From NCBI GenBank assembly GCA_964555735.1, contig CAZKTS010000074.1, positions 1 to 21,752 of the forward strand: DNA of 21,752 nt. Direction: 5' to 3'. Source of the DNA: CAZKTS01 sp964555735. GTDB lineage: Bacteria > Actinomycetota > Acidimicrobiia > IMCC26256 > PALSA-555. The notes beneath the pieces were generated by a model. The model saw only the letters and a list, made by a program, of their open reading frames with translations. It did not search any database and was not told the DNA's origin. Position numbers and translations under genes: made by a program. Shown here piece after piece: positions 6,770 to 13,120 of the stretch. Every line of letters begins with the position of its first letter. Within the stretch, counting starts at the first letter, position 1.

Positions 6770-7594
6770 TCAGCTTCGGGGGCCGGAGCCCGGACGTTGG
6801 TGCTGCTGGAGCTCGCCGATGCGGCGGCTCAGCATCGCCACCTCGGACCGCAGCGCGGCGAGCTCGGCGCCGATGTCGGGCGCGGCGGCGCTCGACGACG
6901 ACGGCAGGGGAGACGCCTCGGCCGACGCGGCCGCATCGGTGTTGTCCTCCACTCGCAGGAACGCCGAGAGCGACCCGGCGAGCGCGCCCAGGAACGCGAG
7001 TCCGCCGATCATGAGCACGATCGCGACGGCTCGGCCGGCGGTCGTCTCGGGCACGAGGTCGCCGTACCCGACGGTGGTGATCGTGACGATGCCCCACCAG
7101 AACGAGTCGCCCAGGTCGTCGAAGCCGTTCTTGCCGTGCTCGACCTGGTTGACGACCAGCGAGCACACGACGAGCAGGAGGGTGGCGTAGAGCGACGCAC
7201 GGCCGAGGCGCCCGACGAGGCGTCGGACCGCGTGGGTGCGCGACCCCTCCATGAAGAGCCGCGCGACCCGCGCCAGGCGGGCGAGGAGGATGATGTCGGC
7301 GCTCTCGAGCCCCGGGATGATGTACCAGGGGAACGTCATCACGACGATCGCGAGATCGAACATGCCGACCCCGGACTTCAGGAAGCCCTTGCGGTAGCGC
7401 ACGTGGACGATGAGGTCCACGAGGAAGATCCCCCACGCCACGAAGTCGATGACGAGGAGGATGCCCTCGCGCTGGTGGGCCACCGTCGCGATGATCGGCA
7501 CGAGGGCGGCAAGGATGATCCACGGCCGCGCGTGCTCGTCCCATCGGCGGATCGTGGCCTCGCCGGCCGACTCGGTGTCCAGCTCCGCGCGCAC
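6770..7594 (-). CDS. Voltage-gated-type potassium channel (6TM, Kv-like)
   Basis: 274 residues, GTG start at 7594 without a convincing Shine-Dalgarno sequence. Transmembrane segments by eye: S1 ~26-40, S2 ~45-63, S3 ~77-94, S4 ~101-114, S5 ~134-150, pore helix ~164-172 and S6 ~189-213. The selectivity filter TTVGYGD is at 173-179. S4 (LLARLARVARLF) carries Arg every third residue, so voltage sensing is plausible though with few charges. The Ala/Ser-rich linker after S6 is followed by a short coiled coil (~240-265, ALRSEVAMLSRRIGELQQ) that probably tetramerises the channel. The role would be K+ flux or membrane potential control. First gene of the channel-cupin-PH run. Confidence 0.92.
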   Translation of the reverse strand: MRAELDTESAGEATIRRWDEHARPWIILAALVPIIATVAHQREGILLVIDFVAWGIFLVDLIVHVRYRKGFLKSGVGMFDLAIVVMTFPWYIIPGLESADIILLARLARVARLFMEGSRTHAVRRLVGRLGRASLYATLLLVVCSLVVNQVEHGKNGFDDLGDSFWWGIVTITTVGYGDLVPETTAGRAVAIVLMIGGLAFLGALAGSLSAFLRVEDNTDAAASAEASPLPSSSSAAAPDIGAELAALRSEVAMLSRRIGELQQHQRPGSGPRS

Positions 7595-7645
7595 CAGGCG
7601 AGAGTCTGGCGCGGGCCCGCCGCGAAGTGGCGGAACTGGTGTGGG

Positions 7646-7951
7646 CTAGTGCAGTCCGAGCTGGCCGTAGGTGTTGCAGAGGCCGTACGCGGTGATGGTG
7701 AGGAACGCGGCGATGACCGCGAACACCACGCCGCGCTTCCAGCCGCGCAGGTGCACCCCGCCGCCCGTGGGTGGCATGTACCAGGAGGGGAGCGGCGCCG
7801 GGCCCGGCCCACCGACGAGGTCCCACAGGCTCGGGACGTCGTCGCCGATCGGTGCATCGAGGTCCGCGGCGAGCGCGGCGTCGGCGAGCTCTTCGTCGGT
7901 CAGGGCGGAGTCGGTCGGCACGGACACGGCGGGCAGCGCGGCGATGCTCAT
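7646..7951 (-). CDS. Small single-pass membrane protein, hypothetical
   Basis: 101 residues from ATG 7951 (MSIAALPAV); the frame is open upstream only as a shadow of the ABC-F gene on the other strand. The first ~60 residues are acidic and Pro-rich (LTDEELADAALAADLDAPIGDD) without strong hydrophobicity. A basic stretch (HLRGWKRG) precedes one transmembrane helix at ~74-92 (VVFAVIAAFLTITAYGL), and the C-terminus is short. By the positive-inside rule the acidic N-terminus would be cytoplasmic. No family recognised. It is divergent from the ABC-F gene, with 36 bases between them holding a palindrome, and 51 bases upstream of the K+ channel start; it could be the first gene of that group. Confidence 0.65.
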   Translation of the reverse strand: MSIAALPAVSVPTDSALTDEELADAALAADLDAPIGDDVPSLWDLVGGPGPAPLPSWYMPPTGGGVHLRGWKRGVVFAVIAAFLTITAYGLCNTYGQLGLH

Positions 7952-7964
7952 GTGAAGAGTGTGC

Positions 7965-7977
7965 CCCACGGCGTGGG
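7965..7977. promoter_or_regulatory. Palindrome CCCACG-G-CGTGGG in a divergent gap
   Basis: Perfect six-base arms around one base, in the 36-bp gap between the starts of the small membrane protein (-) and the ABC-F ATPase (+). Position and symmetry suit an operator, but at this GC content a GC-rich palindrome can arise by chance. Confidence 0.35.
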
Positions 7978-7987
7978 AGACTGTCGT

Positions 7988-9610
7988 GTGCTGCTCGTGC
8001 GTGACCTCGTCGTCGACATCGGCGCGAAGACCATCGTCGACGGCCTCACCACCAAGGTGACGGCCGGCGAGAAGGTCGGGCTCGTCGGGCGCAACGGCGC
8101 GGGCAAGACCACCCTCTTGAAGGTGCTCGGCGGCGAAGCCCGGCCGAAGGCCGGCGTCGTCGACCGGCCCGTCGCCACCGGCTACCTCTCGCAGGACCCC
8201 CGGGCCGACGTCGTGCCCGACGACACCGGCTGCCTCGCCCACGTGCTCGCCGGACAGGGCCTGGACCGGCTCCAGGACGAGCTCGAGAAGGCCCGCGTCG
8301 GGCTCGAGGAGGACCCGTCCGAGGCCAACGTCAACCGGTTCACCCGGCTCCAGGAGGACTTCGAGGCCGCGGGCGGGTACGCCGCCGAGTCCGAGGTGCG
8401 GCGCCTCGCCGCCGGCATCGGGCTCGCCGACGACCGCCTCGACCTCACCCTCGGTGCCCTCTCGGGCGGCGAGCGCCGACGGCTCGAGCTGATCCGCATC
8501 CTGTTCGCCGGGAGCGACCTGCTCCTGCTCGACGAGCCGACCAACCACCTCGATGCCGACGCCCGGACGTGGCTGCTCGGCCTGCTGCGGTCCTACCGCG
8601 GCGCGCTCGTGGTCGTGAGCCACGACCTCGACCTGCTCGACGACGCGATCACCCGCGTGCTGCACGTCGACCGCGAGACCGAGGAGGCCGCGGGGAAGGT
8701 CGTCGAGTACAAGGGCACCTACTCGCAGTACCTGGACGCGCGTGCGAGCGACGAAGAGCGCCAGGCCAAGACCGCGAAGCGTCAGGCCGCCGAGATCAAG
8801 CGGCTGTCGACGCTCGCCGACTCGATGCGCGGCCAGACGGCGAAGCGCGCCCGGGTGGCGAAGAACCTCGACCGGCGGGTCGCCAAGGTCGAGGCCGAGA
8901 AGGTCGACGCGCCGATCAAGCGCCGGAAGATCAACGTGCGCTTCCCGACGCCGCCGCGCAGTGCCCGGACCGTGCTGACGGTCAACGAGGTGTGGAAGGC
9001 GTTCGGGACCAAGGACGTGTTCTCCGACGTCAGCTTCGACGTCGGGCGCAGCGAGCGGCTGCTGGTGATGGGTCTCAACGGCGCGGGCAAGACGACGCTG
9101 CTCAAGGTGCTCGAGGGACGGCTCGAGGCCGACCTCGGCACGGTCGAGCTCGGCACCAACGTGTCGCTCGGCTACTACGCGCAGGAGCACGAGGGCATCC
9201 GGCCGGGCCGGACGCTGCTCCAGCACATGCAGGAGGCCGTCGGTGTCGGCGACACCGCGCTCGGCGAGCCCGACCTGCGCGCGCTGCTCGGCATGTTCGG
9301 GCTCAGCGGCCCGAAGGCGTTCCAGGACGCCGCGACGCTGTCGGGCGGCGAGAAGACCAAGCTCGCGGTCGCGCAGCTCGTCGCCGGCCGGCACAACCTG
9401 CTGCTGCTCGACGAGCCGACCAACAACCTGGACCCGGCGTCGCGCACGGCGACGGGGGAGTCGCTCGCGTCGTGGCCGGGCACGATGGTCGTCGTCAGCC
9501 ACGACGTCGAGTTCGTCCGTGCCCTCGCCCCCGACCGCGTCCTGCTCATGCCCGAAGGCACGTTGGACTACTTCGACGAGTCCATGCTCCAGTACGTCGA
9601 GCTCGCCTAG
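7988..9610 (+). CDS. ABC-F family ATP-binding protein
   Basis: 540 residues from GTG 7988 (VLLVRDLVVDIGAKT); the open frame continues upstream but only as a shadow of the minus-strand genes. Two ABC cassettes and no membrane segment: Walker A GRNGAGKTT (34-42), signature LSGGERRR (158-165) and Walker B LLLLDEPTNHLD; a charged, Lys/Arg-rich interdomain linker (~230-310); then Walker A GLNGAGKTT (362-370), LSGGEKTKLA (451-460), LLLLDEPTNNLD and VVSHDVEF. This is the ABC-F layout of ribosome-associated translation factors (EttA/Uup/resistance types). Members bind the ribosomal E site; whether this one is housekeeping or antibiotic-protective cannot be told. No Shine-Dalgarno sequence is visible before the GTG, so a leaderless or weak start is likely. 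A strong hairpin follows the stop. Confidence 0.93.
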   Translation: MLLVRDLVVDIGAKTIVDGLTTKVTAGEKVGLVGRNGAGKTTLLKVLGGEARPKAGVVDRPVATGYLSQDPRADVVPDDTGCLAHVLAGQGLDRLQDELEKARVGLEEDPSEANVNRFTRLQEDFEAAGGYAAESEVRRLAAGIGLADDRLDLTLGALSGGERRRLELIRILFAGSDLLLLDEPTNHLDADARTWLLGLLRSYRGALVVVSHDLDLLDDAITRVLHVDRETEEAAGKVVEYKGTYSQYLDARASDEERQAKTAKRQAAEIKRLSTLADSMRGQTAKRARVAKNLDRRVAKVEAEKVDAPIKRRKINVRFPTPPRSARTVLTVNEVWKAFGTKDVFSDVSFDVGRSERLLVMGLNGAGKTTLLKVLEGRLEADLGTVELGTNVSLGYYAQEHEGIRPGRTLLQHMQEAVGVGDTALGEPDLRALLGMFGLSGPKAFQDAATLSGGEKTKLAVAQLVAGRHNLLLLDEPTNNLDPASRTATGESLASWPGTMVVVSHDVEFVRALAPDRVLLMPEGTLDYFDESMLQYVELA

Positions 9611-9617
9611 GGGTTTC

Positions 9618-9656
9618 GGCGTCACACACTCGACCGTGAGTCGAGTCTGTGACGCC
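9618..9656. terminator. Bidirectional hairpin between convergent genes
   Basis: GGCGTCACA (9618-9626) pairs with TGTGACGCC (9648-9656). After a C-C mismatch, ACTCGAC (9628-9634) pairs with GTCGAGT (9640-9646) around the loop CGTGA: 16 pairs with one mismatch. It starts eight bases after the ABC-F stop and ends eight bases before the peptidase stop. There is no U tract on either side, as is common for actinobacterial terminators. Confidence 0.8.
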
Positions 9657-9664
9657 AGAAGCGC

Positions 9665-11065
9665 TCAGGTGTGGGCGGCGAGCTCGGCGAGGAGGAGGGC
9701 CTCGCTGCGCATGAGGCGGTGCCAGTCGTCGAGGTGGAGGCTCTCGTCCTCGCCGTGGATGCGGCTGTGCGGGTCGGCGGGGCCGAGCATCAGCACGGGG
9801 ATGCCGCCGTACGCGTCGGCGAACGGCCCCACGAACGGGATGGTGCCGCCGACGCCCATGAGCACCGGCGCCTTCCCGAACCCCGCGGTGAGCGCGCGCT
9901 CCGCAGCCTCGAACGCCCAGCCCTCGGGCTCGCACGACCACGCGGGCACGTCGTCGTCGGCCGTGAACTCCACCGTCATGCCCCACGGCGCGTTCGCCCG
10001 CACGAACTCCTCGAGCAGCGCGTTCAGTCGCGACGGCACCTGGCCGGGCGCGACTCGGATCGAGATGCGGGCCGTCGCCGACGCGACGATCTGGTTCGAC
10101 GAACCCTCGATCGGGTGCGAGTCGAAGCCGAGCACGGTGATGGCCGGCCGGTGCCAGAGGCGCTCGTAGACCGACACCGACGGATCGCCGATCAGCTCGA
10201 CGCCCGGCAGCACGCCCCACGCGGCGCGCAGCCGCTCCTCGTCCACGGGCAACGCGGCGAGGCGCTCGCGCTCGTGGTCCGACGGCCTGCGCACGTCGTC
10301 CCAGAGGCCGGGGATCGCGACGTCGCCGTGCTCGTCGGTCAGAGAAGAGAGCAGGCGCGCCATCGCCTGGGTCGGGTCGGGTACCGGCCCGCCGCCCATG
10401 CCCGAGTGGATCGGGCCTTCGAGCGCGCGCAGCGTCACGTCGCCGCCGCAGAGGCCGCGCAGCGAGTACGTCAGTCCCGGCGTGCCGACGCTCCAGTTGC
10501 CCGCGTCGGCGAGGAGCAGCACGTCGGCTTCGAGGTCGTCGGCGTACTCCCCGAGGAACGCGGCGAGGTTCGGCGAGCCGATCTCCTCCTCGCCCTCCAC
10601 CAGCAGCTTCACGTTGCAGGGAAGCGCGCCGGCGGCGTCGAGCCAGCCCTTCACCATCGCCGCGTGCGCGACCGCCCCGGCCTTGTCGTCGGCGGTCCCG
10701 CGGCCGTAGAGGCGGCCGTCGCGAGCCACCGGCTCGAACGGGTCCGACGACCAGCGGTCCTCGTAGCCCGGCGGCTGGACGTCGTGGTGCGCATACAAGA
10801 GGACGGTCGGCGCGCCGTCGGCCTGCATCCACTCGCCGATGACGGCAGGCGACGCGCCGTCGGGCCCGGCGGGGGCGATGCGCACCGACTCCAGCCCACA
10901 CGACTCCAGGTAGGCGGCCGTGGCCTCCGCGCTGCGCTGCACGTCGCCCGCACGGTCGGGATCGCCGCTGATGCTCGGGATGCGCACCAGATCCTCGAGC
11001 GCGAGGCGGGCCTCGTTGAGACCCGCCTCGATCGCTCGAAGGGCATCGTCCGCTGCACCTGCCAC
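9665..11065 (-). CDS. M20 family metallopeptidase (dipeptidase-like)
   Basis: 466 residues, GTG start at 11065. Co-catalytic zinc hydrolase of the M20/CNDP type. Ligand and catalytic motifs are in order: YAHHDVQP (His93, Asp95), GRGTADDKAG (Asp126), VEGEEEIGS (Glu159-161), LLLADAGN (Asp187) and the late SRIHGEDESL (His). The lid/dimerisation domain sits between the two halves (~205-370, with GPIHSGMGGG). No signal peptide, so cytoplasmic; it likely cleaves dipeptides or N-acyl amino acids. The length fits the family (~450-470). The start has a TACCCT -10 seven bases upstream and no Shine-Dalgarno sequence, so it is probably leaderless. The preceding minus-strand gene ends 18 bases upstream of the start. 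Confidence 0.93.
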   Translation of the reverse strand: MAGAADDALRAIEAGLNEARLALEDLVRIPSISGDPDRAGDVQRSAEATAAYLESCGLESVRIAPAGPDGASPAVIGEWMQADGAPTVLLYAHHDVQPPGYEDRWSSDPFEPVARDGRLYGRGTADDKAGAVAHAAMVKGWLDAAGALPCNVKLLVEGEEEIGSPNLAAFLGEYADDLEADVLLLADAGNWSVGTPGLTYSLRGLCGGDVTLRALEGPIHSGMGGGPVPDPTQAMARLLSSLTDEHGDVAIPGLWDDVRRPSDHERERLAALPVDEERLRAAWGVLPGVELIGDPSVSVYERLWHRPAITVLGFDSHPIEGSSNQIVASATARISIRVAPGQVPSRLNALLEEFVRANAPWGMTVEFTADDDVPAWSCEPEGWAFEAAERALTAGFGKAPVLMGVGGTIPFVGPFADAYGGIPVLMLGPADPHSRIHGEDESLHLDDWHRLMRSEALLLAELAAHT

Positions 11066-11072
11066 GAGGTGC

Positions 11073-11078
11073 AGGGTA
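11073..11078 (-). promoter_or_regulatory. -10 element of a probable leaderless promoter for the M20 peptidase
   Basis: On the minus strand TACCCT (TANNNT) is followed by seven bases and then the GTG at 11065. No ribosome-binding site lies between. The promoter falls in the short gap after the secreted-protein gene and slightly overlaps its 3' side, so the peptidase may be transcribed on its own. Confidence 0.45.
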
Positions 11079-11083
11079 GGTGA

Positions 11084-11986
11084 CTACTTCAGGGGGAGGG
11101 TGCAGTTGAGGCCGCGTTCGGCGTCCTTGAGCTCGACCCGGAGCCGCTCGATCTGCTGCTTGATGGCCCGGCGCTTGAGCAGACCGGCGTCGTCGAGCGA
11201 CTGGGTGAGCGCGCTGATCTGGTCACGGATCTCCTGCGCGCTCTTGCAGAACGGGAGCGGGGCCGTCGTGGTGGTGACGAGCCCGCCACCGTCTGTCTCC
11301 TGGTCCGCACCCGTGCCGCTCCCGCCCGGCGCCTGATCGGTCGACGTCGTCCCGGTCGTGAACGGCACGACCACCACTTCGTCCGCGGGTGGTGGCGTGG
11401 TCGGGAAGACGGCCTTCACCGCCGCAGCAGCGGGGACACCGACGACATCGGTCGTCGGCGCACCCGAGCCCTGCGCCTGCACGGGCGTCGTGAGCACACG
11501 CGCCCCGGCGAGGTTCGCCGTCGACACCTGGCCGTCGGTCGTGCCGTCGTTCAGGACGACCCACCCCGCGGCGTAGCCGGTGCCGTCGATCACCTGCTCC
11601 TGACGGAACAAGCCGGCATCACCGGTCGCCGCCTTGAGGACGAAGTCGGCGGCGGTGCCGTCGGCCGACACGTAGGTGCCCTCCACCTTCTTGCCCTTCA
11701 CGGCGGCGGCGATCACCGAGCTGTCGGCGGCCTCGAGGTCGAGGGTGCCGTCGGTGTTCGTGCCCTTGAACCACGCGGTCACGTCGTCGCTGTCGCAGAG
11801 GTAGGCGAAGGCGTGGTCGTCGTCGACGACGATCGCCAGCGAGCCGACGCCCTTCACGGTGCCGACGTAGGTGGTGGTGGGGTCCGTGGCGCCCGACGGC
11901 GCCGATGCCATGGCGGGGACACTCGCCCCCAGCGTGATCACGGCGACGATCGTCGCCACGACCAGCGATCGTGTGAGACGTTGCAT
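11084..11986 (-). CDS. Secreted protein with Cys-bracketed C-terminal helix pair, unknown function
   Basis: 300 residues, ATG 11986, with a strong GGAGG Shine-Dalgarno sequence at 11997-11993. Signal peptide: MQRLTRSL, hydrophobic core to ~22, cleavage near AMAS-A (~28). Residues ~38-165 form a compact beta-rich domain (YVGTVKGVGSLAIVVDDDHAFAYLC) that resembles no family I can name. Residues ~165-245 are a Thr/Pro/Gly-rich linker of low complexity, likely extended in the cell wall. Residues 247-295 are a helical hairpin (IRDQISALTQSLDDAGLLKR, then AIKQQIERLRVELKDAERGL) bounded by Cys247 and Cys295, which could form a disulfide; the third Cys is 64. No membrane anchor or sorting signal. Divergent from the SDR-like gene. 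Confidence 0.75.
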   Translation of the reverse strand: MQRLTRSLVVATIVAVITLGASVPAMASAPSGATDPTTTYVGTVKGVGSLAIVVDDDHAFAYLCDSDDVTAWFKGTNTDGTLDLEAADSSVIAAAVKGKKVEGTYVSADGTAADFVLKAATGDAGLFRQEQVIDGTGYAAGWVVLNDGTTDGQVSTANLAGARVLTTPVQAQGSGAPTTDVVGVPAAAAVKAVFPTTPPPADEVVVVPFTTGTTSTDQAPGGSGTGADQETDGGGLVTTTTAPLPFCKSAQEIRDQISALTQSLDDAGLLKRRAIKQQIERLRVELKDAERGLNCTLPLK

Positions 11987-12048
11987 GGTGTCCTCCGTTG
12001 CCCGAACGGCTCGGGCGGTGTCCGACGCCCGCTTCCCGGGGCCTGGAT

Positions 12049-12129
12049 CGGACGGTACGGACGGCGGCGCTGCGGAGCATCCGTGCGCGCACGGAGATCA
12101 GGGCGATGGTGCAGGCGCGCTACCGTCCG
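12049..12129. promoter_or_regulatory. Symmetric divergent promoter region with 16-bp palindrome
   Basis: A perfect 16-bp palindrome (TCCGTGCGCGCACGGA, 12080-12095) lies near the middle of the 180-bp gap between the secreted protein (-) and the SDR-like gene (+). The nonamer TACCGTCCG occurs at 12121-12129 on the plus strand and at 12057-12049 on the minus strand, pointing outward. The TACCGT part fits a TANNNT -10 in both directions, each about 30-33 bp from the palindrome centre. No good -35 is visible. The arrangement suits one regulator controlling both genes, but is not proven. Confidence 0.45.
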
Positions 12130-12166
12130 CTCGTCACCGCCGACACCACGGCAGGATGCAGGCCAC

Positions 12167-13003
12167 ATGAGCGACTTCGAGGGCAAGGTGGCGTGGATCG
12201 CCGGTGCGGCCCGACCGCCCGGCATCGGCGCGGCGGTCGCCGTGCAGCTCGCCCGGCTCGGAGCCGCGGTCGCGCTGGTCGACGTCGTGGCCGACGACCC
12301 GTCGCCCGAGCAGTCCGTGGCGGTCACGCAGGCTGCCCTCGATGCGGTGGCCGAGCGGGTGCGCGCCGAGGGGCGGGACGTGTTCGTGCACTCGGTCGAC
12401 CTGACCGACGAGGCCGTGGTGGACCGCTCGGTCGCCGACACGGTGGCGACGCTCGGACGCATCGACGTCTGCTGCAACCTCTCCGGCGGCACCGGGCCCG
12501 CACTCGGCAACGGCGCGCTCGTCGACCTGAGCGCCGCGAGCTGGCACGCGGCCGTCGACGCCAACCTCACGGCGGCGTGGCTCGGCTCGCGTGCGTGCGC
12601 GCGCCGCATGATCGACCAGGGCGACGGCGGCGCGATCGTGAACCTGGCGTCGTCGGCCGCGCTCGCCGCAACCGCGGGGTTCGGCGCGTTCTCGGTGGCG
12701 CGGGCGGGCGTCGTACGCCTGACCGACGCGCTCGCTCTGGAGCTCGGGCCGCACGGCATCCGGGCGAACGCCGTGTGCCCGCGAGGGATCGCGCCGGACG
12801 CGCCCGGTGGCAACCCGGGCCTCACCCGGGGCGTCGGCGACCGCTCGCAGCTCGACGAGTGGGCCGCCCGCACGGTGCCGCTCGGCCGCCTGCAGCACGT
12901 CAACGAGACCGCGGCCGTCGTGGTGTTCCTCGCCAGCGATGCGGCCAGCTTCGTGAGCGGCCAGGCGATCGAGGTCACCGGCGGCGCCCGCCCCGGCGAC
13001 TGA
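12167..13003 (+). CDS. SDR-like protein lacking catalytic Tyr and Lys
   Basis: 278 residues, ATG 12167 with only a weak ribosome-binding site. Rossmann-fold short-chain dehydrogenase/reductase by overall sequence: Gly-rich nucleotide loop GAARPPGIG (with an unusual RPP insert before GIG), NLSGG where NNAG is usual, INLASS-like strand NLASSAA (Ser162), ANAVCPRGI and the C-terminal VFLASDAASFVSGQAIEVTGG of classical SDRs. The active-site YxxxK reads F175-S-V-A-R179, so both the catalytic Tyr and Lys are replaced while Ser162 is kept. It may be a non-catalytic or altered-chemistry member, or a regulator or partner subunit. NAD(P) binding is still possible. Substrate unknown; no coupled neighbour genes. 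Confidence 0.87.
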   Translation: MSDFEGKVAWIAGAARPPGIGAAVAVQLARLGAAVALVDVVADDPSPEQSVAVTQAALDAVAERVRAEGRDVFVHSVDLTDEAVVDRSVADTVATLGRIDVCCNLSGGTGPALGNGALVDLSAASWHAAVDANLTAAWLGSRACARRMIDQGDGGAIVNLASSAALAATAGFGAFSVARAGVVRLTDALALELGPHGIRANAVCPRGIAPDAPGGNPGLTRGVGDRSQLDEWAARTVPLGRLQHVNETAAVVVFLASDAASFVSGQAIEVTGGARPGD

Positions 13004-13011
13004 TCCAGCCG

Positions 13012-13072
13012 CCAGGTCCGGGTTCTTGGCACGGTCGACCACCGATGTGGTGGTCCAGCGTTCCCAGAACCC
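13012..13072. repeat. Intergenic hairpin repeat, copy 1
   Basis: GGGTTCT (13020-13026) pairs with AGAACCC (13066-13072). Inside it GACCACC (13037-13043) pairs with GGTGGTC (13049-13055) around GATGT. The left end, CCAGGTCCGGGTTCTTGGCACG (13012-13033), is nearly the same as the reverse complement of the right arm of the hairpin at 14632-14698. It follows the SDR-like gene and may act as its terminator; the similarity suggests a dispersed palindromic repeat family. Confidence 0.55.
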
Positions 13073-13107
13073 GACGATTGGCGTCTTGGGTGCGGTGATC
13101 CGGGCCC

Positions 13108-13114
13108 GGGGGAG
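13108..13114 (+). promoter_or_regulatory. Ribosome-binding site of the secreted hydrolase
   Basis: GGGGGAG ends six bases before the ATG at 13121 and fixes that start. A CGGGCCCG palindrome directly precedes it (13101-13108). Confidence 0.65.
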
Positions 13115-13120
13115 TGGCGA

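Noticed and set aside
6797..7987. Long open plus-strand frame continuing into the ABC-F gene
   Set aside because: Arg/Asp/His-rich text without family features, opposite to the K+ channel and cupin genes; a GC-rich shadow.
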